A DNA stretch of 45,682 nt, taken from Pseudobdellovibrionaceae bacterium (GTDB lineage: Bacteria; Bdellovibrionota; UBA1018; UBA6935). The DNA lies in the NCBI GenBank assembly GCA_002722705.1, contig PBMP01000012.1:1-45682 (forward strand), written 5' to 3'. The notes below the pieces were generated by a model. That model was given only the letters and a program-made list of their open reading frames with translations, made no database searches and was not told where the DNA came from. Shown in pieces: positions 36,069 through 42,550 of the stretch (positions are counted from its first letter, which is position 1; each line of letters begins with the position of its first letter). The position numbers and the translations under genes were made by a program.

Positions 36069-37221
36069 GGATATAAGAATCTCAAAATTAGTAACAAAAC
36101 TCAATGACTCATTCACCAAGATCAATCTGGTTTTTCTCAGTCTCATTGTATTCCAATCTTCATGGGCAATCGATGAAATTAACATCCTTTGCAGAAATGG
36201 ACAGAGCACCAACAGCTGTGCACAAGCAGCTCTTCCCACCTGTAATGAAGTACTCTATGGAAACCCAAGAATTCAAAACGATATTGGACTCCTTGCTCAG
36301 TTTGACCAACAAGTAGAAACTCGACTGATCAATCATAAGTTTGAATCAAATAGAGACAAACACCTTCCCGTTTGTGACCTTATCAACAACTGGGGCAGTC
36401 GAGAAACTTGCTCTCCTAACGTAATCATAGGTCCTAAAGTAGAGATTCAATGGAATTCCATTCCTTACCTAAAACCTCGATCTTTTGAATTTATCTACCA
36501 AGGAAAAAATGCTCAAAATAGAGACTACGGAAGTGCCGATTCCGCCTACCTCAGAGGCGCAAGAATGGCGGCCTTAAAGTGCCATTCTCAACAAGTAAGA
36601 GAAGAACTCGTAAGTAAAAAGGGCATTGTTCTCACCTCTCCTGTTTGCGCTGTTCCTGCTCAAGCCGTTCAAACACGAATCTCTCAATCAGATCATCTTC
36701 AAAAACTTTTTTCTGAAGACCTCTGTAATCAAGGAACTCAAAAACTCGACTGGGAAGGAATCTGCGCATGCACTCCAGAAATGGCTGAAAACGGTATTGG
36801 TGGATGTGAATCCGTATCTACTCTTTATAGTGATGAAGCTTTTATGAAACATCGACAAGCTGCGTGCAACCTCCTTCCAGGAATGGAAGGCTTAAATAAA
36901 GAAATGATTCTACTCGCAAACTGTGAAATCATTGCTCGATCGAACTCGAGCTACCGAGCACATTTTTCTTTAGGCGGGTCTCTGAGCCCACAAAAAATAC
37001 AAGACGAAATTGGAGGAGAGATTGAATCTGCTTATACTTCAATTAAAAATCAATGCAAGAATGATCATCCTTACCAAGCAGATCTCGGTCATCGAAATAA
37101 AAGACGTGATTGTATTGAAGAAAAAATAGGAGAAAAATATCAAGATCTTCTTAAAACTCTCATTGAAAAACTTTCACAAAGATATTTTCAGGGAAATTCA
37201 TGTAGAGGACTCTCGTTATGA
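36058..37221 (+). CDS. Module protein A2: secreted cysteine-containing protein
   Basis: 387-aa second copy of the A family. A long signal peptide (about residues 1-37, hydrophobic core INLVFLSLIVFQSSWA) precedes a Cys-rich region. The shared block KLDWEGIC, MKHRQAACNLL and LANCEIIARSNSSYRAHF lies at about 230-305, and NKRRDCIEEKIGEKYQ near 350. It is about 100 residues shorter than A1. The start could also be the ATG at 36067. No Shine-Dalgarno is visible and the promoter must lie inside C2. It overlaps B2 by ATGA. Confidence 0.7.
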   Translation: MANMDIRISKLVTKLNDSFTKINLVFLSLIVFQSSWAIDEINILCRNGQSTNSCAQAALPTCNEVLYGNPRIQNDIGLLAQFDQQVETRLINHKFESNRDKHLPVCDLINNWGSRETCSPNVIIGPKVEIQWNSIPYLKPRSFEFIYQGKNAQNRDYGSADSAYLRGARMAALKCHSQQVREELVSKKGIVLTSPVCAVPAQAVQTRISQSDHLQKLFSEDLCNQGTQKLDWEGICACTPEMAENGIGGCESVSTLYSDEAFMKHRQAACNLLPGMEGLNKEMILLANCEIIARSNSSYRAHFSLGGSLSPQKIQDEIGGEIESAYTSIKNQCKNDHPYQADLGHRNKRRDCIEEKIGEKYQDLLKTLIEKLSQRYFQGNSCRGLSL

Positions 37222-38099
37222 AGCAACACTTTCTTCTGATTTTTGCTATGAGTTTTCTATTTGCAAACTGTCAAAACGAAGATCGTCCTTCAGATTCCCC
37301 TGGACTCGCTATTCATTGCTATGGTCCTGATAATACTTTTGTTCCAGATCACTTAGCTGCGACTTGCTGTCAAGGAGGGCAATTTAAAACAAATCCACCC
37401 GATGAATGCATGGAGGCGCTTGATGAAGATTTGGCAGAAATTTATGAACACATTTTTTTTCTTTTAGACGAAGTAGTTGACCCTTCTTTCAGACGAGCAG
37501 CAGAACTTGCAGATGGTCCCGAGGTAAAAGTTGAAGATGCGCCCGAAGAAAACGAAATTCAAACCTTTACTTCTAATCGATCTCAGTCCACTGCAGCGAT
37601 AGCTTCAGCTGCGTCGGCTCAAGTAGAAAATACCCGAAAACAAGGCATCCCTCTTCCTCCTCCGCTTGACTTCAAAAAAGAATCTCCCTCTCAACCCGGT
37701 GGATCCGCAGGCCCCATTAGCCCAGCGGCAGGCTCTGAATTTTCAATTGGCTCCGTACAAACGTCTGGAATCACCTCCGGAGTCTCAGAAGACTCTCGAA
37801 TCAGTGTTGTCTCCTCAGGAGCTTACGAGTCCGGATCTCATGAAGTTCAGTTTCAGGGCTCTTCGGTTCAGCCTTCCCCAACTGAAACTCTAGGTAAAGA
37901 GATTGAAATCGGTGAGAAAAAACCGATTTTTTCCGAGATTCAATCTTCAGATCCTAAAAATTATTTTAAAATGACTCGCTTAGGCGATAATTTATTTAAA
38001 ATCGTAGAGCGTCGTTATCAAAAAAAATCAAAAACTTGGTTCAATAAAGATTTAAAAATTCGACTAAAACAATCACAAAAACTGACTGAATCAAAGTAG
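37218..38099 (+). CDS. Module protein B2: low-complexity lipoprotein
   Basis: 293-aa second copy of the B family. The lipoprotein-type signal MKQHFLLIFAMSFLFANC (Cys18) has Asn before the Cys. The region ATCCQGGQFKTNPPDEC parallels B1. A Ser/Pro/Ala-rich linker replaces the Glu/Gly runs of B1. FSIGSVQTSGITSGV, SSGAYESGS and the C-terminal DPKNYFKMTRLGDNLFKIV with ERRYQKKSKTW are shared. It overlaps A2 by the ATGA junction, so the A-B pair is coupled in both copies. The function is unknown; the conserved C-terminal helix is a probable interaction site (inference). Confidence 0.72.
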   Translation: MKQHFLLIFAMSFLFANCQNEDRPSDSPGLAIHCYGPDNTFVPDHLAATCCQGGQFKTNPPDECMEALDEDLAEIYEHIFFLLDEVVDPSFRRAAELADGPEVKVEDAPEENEIQTFTSNRSQSTAAIASAASAQVENTRKQGIPLPPPLDFKKESPSQPGGSAGPISPAAGSEFSIGSVQTSGITSGVSEDSRISVVSSGAYESGSHEVQFQGSSVQPSPTETLGKEIEIGEKKPIFSEIQSSDPKNYFKMTRLGDNLFKIVERRYQKKSKTWFNKDLKIRLKQSQKLTESK

Positions 38100-38137
38100 C
38101 ATGAATTTCTTCAAATTTATGATACGGATGATCTCCT

Positions 38138-39049
38138 ATGAGCCTTTTTATTCAAAAAAACGTTTGCCTACGCCCCGCGTCTCGAATTTCCTCTTGGAGG
38201 AGAATTGCTTTAGGAACCTGGAAAGCCCCGAGTGATCCCAGTGTTTATGGGACTGTTGATTTTCCTGCAGAAGCTGCCCTCTCTTATCTTCAACGCATTG
38301 AAGCTGAAACTGGACAAAAAATGAGTATTACGCATTTTGTAGGAAAAGCCGTAGCAGAAACACTAAGAAGACACCCAGAAATGAATTGCCTCCTTCGAAT
38401 GGGGCGATTTTACCCTCGTGAAACCATCGATATTTTTTTTCAAGTAGCTCCAGATAGCACAGGAGAAGATCTTTCAGGGACTGTTATTAGAAAAGCAGAT
38501 CAAAAATCAGCCTATGAAATTTCAGTTGAAATGTCTCAAAAGGTTTCAAAAATAAAAACAAAGACAGATCGATCTTACTCTAAAATGAAAAAAACAATGA
38601 ACCAAGTTCCTGGACTCATGGCGTACCGAGCTGTTCAACTAAACGCCTTCTTAATGTATACGATGAATCGCTGGTCAAAACTCCTTGGGGTTCCAAAAGA
38701 CCCTTTCGGAAGTGTGATGATTACCAACATCGGTTCTCTTGGATTAGATTCCGCATACGCTCCACTTGTTCCGTGCTCACGCGTTCCTTTGGTTTTTGCT
38801 TTAGGAAGTGTCGAAGAACGTCCTTTTATAGAAAAAGGCCAAGTGGTACCCAAACTTTCTGTACGTCTTTGTGCAACCTTTGACCATCGAATTGTTGACG
38901 GTGTCTATGCTGGACATTTTGTAAAAACCTTAAAAAAGATTTTTAACGACCCAGAGAAAGAACTTGGTTATCATAAGAAAGATGAGGAAAGTCCTAATCT
39001 TAATTCACCTATGCCTCTTATTGAGCCCAGAGCTGAAAGCCGCTTCTGA
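38138..39049 (+). CDS. Free-standing 2-oxoacid dehydrogenase E2-type acyltransferase domain
   Basis: 303-aa protein with the fold and motifs of the E2 catalytic (chloramphenicol-acetyltransferase-like) domain: MSITHFVGKAVAETLRRHPEMN, SVMITNIGSLGLDSAYAPLVP, and the active-site CATFDHRIVDGVYAGHF (His...Asp-Gly). The lipoyl and E1/E3-binding domains of real E2 chains are absent and no E1 or E3 gene is nearby, so it is probably a separate acyltransferase rather than part of a dehydrogenase complex. The last 20 or so residues are coded where the next gene's signal peptide is also coded. Confidence 0.83.
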   Translation: MSLFIQKNVCLRPASRISSWRRIALGTWKAPSDPSVYGTVDFPAEAALSYLQRIEAETGQKMSITHFVGKAVAETLRRHPEMNCLLRMGRFYPRETIDIFFQVAPDSTGEDLSGTVIRKADQKSAYEISVEMSQKVSKIKTKTDRSYSKMKKTMNQVPGLMAYRAVQLNAFLMYTMNRWSKLLGVPKDPFGSVMITNIGSLGLDSAYAPLVPCSRVPLVFALGSVEERPFIEKGQVVPKLSVRLCATFDHRIVDGVYAGHFVKTLKKIFNDPEKELGYHKKDEESPNLNSPMPLIEPRAESRF

Positions 39050-39122
39050 TCCGGCTCAACAAAATTTTTATCAAGTCCTTCGTGAGGTTTTTTCTGACTT
39101 TCGAGAAGATATAAAGCAATAG
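38982..39122 (+). CDS. Signal-peptide fragment ending in an in-frame amber codon
   Basis: 46-codon reading frame, ATG to TAG, starting inside the 3' end of the acyltransferase gene. It encodes a convincing signal peptide, MRKVLILIHLCLLLSPELKA, then about 26 residues ending REDIKQ. After TAG (39120-39122) the same frame stays open without interruption into 39150-39974, a probable outer-membrane barrel that lacks any signal peptide. The simplest reading is one gene, 38982-39974 (330 codons), interrupted by a nonsense codon. A separate secreted peptide is the alternative. Confidence 0.6.
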   Translation: MRKVLILIHLCLLLSPELKAASDPAQQNFYQVLREVFSDFREDIKQ

Positions 39123-39149
39123 AAAGTCCCTCTCAAAAAAAAATTAATT

Positions 39150-39974
39150 TTGGGAAAAGTAAATACAAACGAAACGCTTCCAAAAGACTTTAAAAGGCAT
39201 CTGACTCTCATTTTAAAAAGACTTCTGACTCGATATCATGACTCAGTCCTTGTGTATGAACCAAAAGAAGCTGAACAACGCATTGACCTTTATTTTCAGT
39301 ATTACCCAGAAGGAATGATTGCTTCTATTGGTATTTTTGATTTACCTCAAGTCACAGACAAACAAGAGTCTTCAATAGAAAAGCTCGCATGGAGCGGAAG
39401 CTATGATTCAATCACTTCTCGTGCAGAAAGAGAAAGAAGACCTCAACTCGAAGACCAAATCGATCGTTCTGTTTTATTTTCTCATTACAATCGAAGAACG
39501 CTATGGAGACCGACTGTTCAAACCGCCGTACTGAAAGACCTCCAAAGCCTGACTTCGGCACTCTATGTAGGAATGCGAATTTCCGAACAGTATGACTACC
39601 GTAGAAAAGAAGCAGGTCTAGAGCTTGGAATGTATTTTGATCTTGCCTCTCTCTCGGGAGCGTCAGGAAACACGGCTCTTTTTTCACGATTTAACCTCAA
39701 CTTACTTTTTAATCACCATTGGAATTTTTTTGGAAGAAAAGAAGTTGAAAATGAAGCAAGAGACTCTGCTTTTGCAGGAGCTGGTTTTACTTGGATTAGC
39801 GAAACCTTAATCAGTCCATATATACAAGGTGGTTACGAATGGAGACTTGGAAAGCTCTGGATTGTTTCAGGTTCAATCGGATACCGCCTTCCTGTTCGTG
39901 TTTTTGGAACAGAAAGTTCCGGAACAACGTATTCCACTCCTGAACTTAAAATTGGCCTTGCTGCTCTTTTTTAA
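39150..39974 (+). CDS. Probable outer-membrane beta-barrel protein, 5' end separated by an amber codon
   Basis: Up to 274 aa from a TTG start. The N-terminal half is mixed. The C-terminal half alternates polar and hydrophobic residues as in barrel strands (ALYVGMRISEQYDYRRKEAGLELGMYFD begins one such run at about residue 130), and the protein ends in Phe, as outer-membrane proteins often do. A protein of this kind needs a signal peptide, which this frame has only upstream of the TAG at 39120. A run of nine A lies between. Its TAA overlaps the stop of the convergent hydrolase gene by 4 nt. Confidence 0.6.
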   Translation: MGKVNTNETLPKDFKRHLTLILKRLLTRYHDSVLVYEPKEAEQRIDLYFQYYPEGMIASIGIFDLPQVTDKQESSIEKLAWSGSYDSITSRAERERRPQLEDQIDRSVLFSHYNRRTLWRPTVQTAVLKDLQSLTSALYVGMRISEQYDYRRKEAGLELGMYFDLASLSGASGNTALFSRFNLNLLFNHHWNFFGRKEVENEARDSAFAGAGFTWISETLISPYIQGGYEWRLGKLWIVSGSIGYRLPVRVFGTESSGTTYSTPELKIGLAALF

Positions 39975-40789
39975 TTTAATGTTTCCATAAAAGCTTCTAG
40001 ACGTTCAATCAACCATTGCCTTTTTTCAAAAGGAAGACCATGCCCTGTTCCCTGAACTTCCTCAAAAGTAAGTAGAGGTGAATTTTTAAAATTCTCCTTT
40101 TCTTTTTCATAGTCCTCACGCGTCCAAACGGGACTTGTTTCTCCTCGAAGTGCGAGAACAGGAATATGATATTCATCTGTTATTTTTTTTAACCACTCAC
40201 GAAGTGAAAAATCTTTTACTGCCTCAATAGAACGAAGTAATGCTTCAATATCGAAAGGAAACCTCACTTTTTTATCAGTATCAACATAAGAAACAGCCAT
40301 TAAATATTGAGAAATAGATGGATCAGGGCTGTTTGATGCAAGCCATTCTTTTGCAGTCGTTCGATCCTCAAATTCACTAGGAAGCCCCCTTAGACATCCT
40401 GCTAAGGTTTCTCCAAGTCCTCCCCCTGCAGCTCCATAAAAGCCAAGATCAATCAAGACTAAACCTTTTACTCGTTGAGGACACTGAATTGCAGTCGCAA
40501 CTGCTGTTCTTACCCCCATAGAATGAGCCACAATCAAGGTTTTTTGAATCTTATGTTTTTTTAACGTCTCGACAACATCTTCACCAAAAGCTTGTGGTGA
40601 AAAATCTTTCAAATAAGGGTCTTGACTCCCCCCATGACCTCTTTGGTCAAATGCCCAGACTGGATATCGATCCTCAAGGCGAGCAGCAAAAGGTCTCCAT
40701 AACGCACCTGTTCCGCCCATTCCATGAAGAAATAAAAACTGTATTTGCTCAGAGGACGAAGTCCCCCAAAAAAAAGCATTCAATTCCAT
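39971..40789 (-). CDS. Alpha/beta-fold hydrolase
   Basis: 272-aa alpha/beta hydrolase. The oxyanion-hole motif is FLFLHGMGGTGALWRPF, the family pattern FDQRGHGGS follows, the nucleophile elbow is VAHSMGVRTA (Ser90), and GTGHGLPFEK supplies the C-terminal His near 252. The substrate is unknown. GGGAG lies 5-6 nt before the ATG. It converges with the barrel gene and diverges from the TPR regulator gene. Confidence 0.88.
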   Translation of the reverse strand: MELNAFFWGTSSSEQIQFLFLHGMGGTGALWRPFAARLEDRYPVWAFDQRGHGGSQDPYLKDFSPQAFGEDVVETLKKHKIQKTLIVAHSMGVRTAVATAIQCPQRVKGLVLIDLGFYGAAGGGLGETLAGCLRGLPSEFEDRTTAKEWLASNSPDPSISQYLMAVSYVDTDKKVRFPFDIEALLRSIEAVKDFSLREWLKKITDEYHIPVLALRGETSPVWTREDYEKEKENFKNSPLLTFEEVQGTGHGLPFEKRQWLIERLEAFMETLN

Positions 40790-40853
40790 ATTGACTCCCG
40801 TTCTCTCTTCGTTATCATTTCAGGGTCATAAAGATCAACGGGAAGTCAGATTT

Positions 40854-42053
40854 GTGCAACATTCAAAGGATGAAATTCAAAAAACACTTCAATTAGCGCA
40901 CAACCAATTTGAGCGTTGCGACCTCGAGTCTGCGTTTGAAGGGTTTAAAAGTGCCTACGACAAAGCAATCAAAAAAGAGGACATTCCTGGAGCGTGCGAG
41001 GCACTTCGAGGGATCATTCGATATTCAGCGGAAGCTCTTAATCATTCTCTCATTAAACAGTGGGTCAATGTCTTAAAAAAATATATTGCAGACTATCCTT
41101 CCGAAGTTCCCGCAGTTACCTGGTATACATTAGCAACAGTTCACTTGGTTCAATTTCAATGGAAAACTGCAAAAAAATATACACTTCGTTTTTTAAAGGA
41201 AGTACGAGAAGAAAATTGGGATCAACCTCGACAAAAAGAAGCTGCTATTGCAAAAGGAAGAAGCGCTCTCTGCCATATTAATCTCAAGCAAGGGCACTAT
41301 GATCGTGCGCAATACTTTGCAAAAGCACTACTGAATGTTTATGAAGAAGAAAAGTACCGTGGAATCAATGGTTCTCTTTACATGGTTTTAGGACTGGTCC
41401 ATGAAACAAAAGGACATCTGGACCGCGCAATCGAATGTTACAGAAAAGCCCACGGAACCTATTTAGAAGAACACAACTGGTATCATTATCTTTATGTCAT
41501 CTACGCTTACGCACGAATTGCGAGAAAAGAGAAAAATTACTCTAGGGCTTACTGGCATCTCGATATGATTTCTCGAGCAGCGCAAACTCCAGGTTTTGGC
41601 CGTATTCAACAAGAAATCCGAAAAGAAAAAGAGATTTTAAAGACAGAAGCAATCGATCTTCTCGTCGACGCTCGAAACGGAATCATTCAAACACGAGAAA
41701 ATTCAAAAATTCAACTCGGAAAACAATATGTCCTTCTTGATATTTTGGAAGCTCTCTCTTCTGCTCATGAAAAATCAGGAGCAGATAAAGAACGAGGATT
41801 ATCTAAAGCAGAAATCATTAGTGCAGTTTGGAAAGAAAAATACCGCCCTGAATCTCACGACAATAAACTTTACTACAACATCAACCGCTTAAGAAAAATG
41901 ATTGAACCTAACATTCGAAAACCTCGATATGTCTTAAACTGGAAAGAGGGATACCGCCTCGCTCCCGGATTAAAAATTCAATTTTTAAGTGGAAGAAACG
42001 AAGAAACAAAAATTTTAAATGAACACCCCCCTGAGAAAGGAAAAATACAATGA
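40854..42053 (+). CDS. TPR protein with C-terminal winged-helix DNA-binding domain
   Basis: Regulator of about 399 aa. The N-terminal three quarters are tetratricopeptide-like helical repeats, for example AALNHSLIKQW-type pairs, GHYDRAQYFAKALLNVYEEE and GHLDRAIECYRKAHGTYLEE. The C-terminus (about 315-375) reads as an OmpR/SARP-type winged helix: LSKAEIISAVWKEKY, NKLYYNINRLRKMIEPN and YVLNWKEGYRLAP. No receiver domain is present. The GTG at 40854 (GGGAAG upstream) leaves about 64 nt for promoters; a TTG at 40791 would leave one base before the divergent gene. It overlaps the next gene by ATGA. Confidence 0.82.
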   Translation: MQHSKDEIQKTLQLAHNQFERCDLESAFEGFKSAYDKAIKKEDIPGACEALRGIIRYSAEALNHSLIKQWVNVLKKYIADYPSEVPAVTWYTLATVHLVQFQWKTAKKYTLRFLKEVREENWDQPRQKEAAIAKGRSALCHINLKQGHYDRAQYFAKALLNVYEEEKYRGINGSLYMVLGLVHETKGHLDRAIECYRKAHGTYLEEHNWYHYLYVIYAYARIARKEKNYSRAYWHLDMISRAAQTPGFGRIQQEIRKEKEILKTEAIDLLVDARNGIIQTRENSKIQLGKQYVLLDILEALSSAHEKSGADKERGLSKAEIISAVWKEKYRPESHDNKLYYNINRLRKMIEPNIRKPRYVLNWKEGYRLAPGLKIQFLSGRNEETKILNEHPPEKGKIQ

Positions 42054-42493
42054 AAACACTTTTAATCTTAATACTTAGCTTGTGTGGAGCATCTTACTCT
42101 TGGAGTGAAGAAAAAATAAGAATCCAAGAACTCCCTACTAACCTTCCTCTGATGCTACCTGAAGGAGGAGAAATTCCAATTCCTCATGCAAGAATCAACA
42201 AGCGAATGGAACTTGCTCCAGGAGAATTCTATGAACTTCATGGAAGAATTGAATCGATTGCAGGAATTTATTATTTTGAAGTCGATTTGATGAAGCATCC
42301 GTGGCTTGCAGTTTCATATCGAAACGAAAGACCTTTTTATCTCATTGAAAACCCTGAAAATTTTCACATCGCCTCATGGACTCAAGCAGGGACACAGGTA
42401 CTTGTTCGAGCAAACGGAAAATTAATCAATGACCAGTATCACATTTTTTTAGAGATTGTTCGACCTTGTACACCAAGCCTTTTTGGTAAATAA
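42050..42493 (+). CDS. Small secreted protein coupled to the TPR regulator
   Basis: 147-aa exported protein I do not recognise. The signal peptide MKTLLILILSLCGASYS leads into a compact beta-rich domain (about 25-140), including INKRMELAPGEFYELHGRI and YYFEVDLMKHPWLAVSYRNE, with one Cys near the C-terminus. The start overlaps the stop of the TPR/winged-helix gene (ATGA) and AAAGGA lies upstream, so the two are co-translated and probably act in one pathway. A strong terminator follows. Confidence 0.68.
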   Translation: MKTLLILILSLCGASYSWSEEKIRIQELPTNLPLMLPEGGEIPIPHARINKRMELAPGEFYELHGRIESIAGIYYFEVDLMKHPWLAVSYRNERPFYLIENPENFHIASWTQAGTQVLVRANGKLINDQYHIFLEIVRPCTPSLFGK

Positions 42494-42509
42494 ACTTCAG
42501 AACATAAAG

Positions 42510-42549
42510 AAACAAAGAGAAATGAAAAAAATTTCATTTCTCTTTGTTT
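42510..42549. terminator. Strong bidirectional intrinsic terminator
   Basis: AAACAAAGAGAAATGAAA and its exact reverse complement form an 18-bp perfect stem with a 4-nt A loop, flanked by T residues on the right. It lies between the convergent ends of the small secreted protein (42493) and uvrA (42551). Confidence 0.9.
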
Positions 42550-42550
42550 T

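Noticed and set aside
36069..36239. Longer N-terminus for C2
   Set aside because: It would overlap A2 by up to 180 nt, and the signal-peptide core begins only at the ATG 36068.
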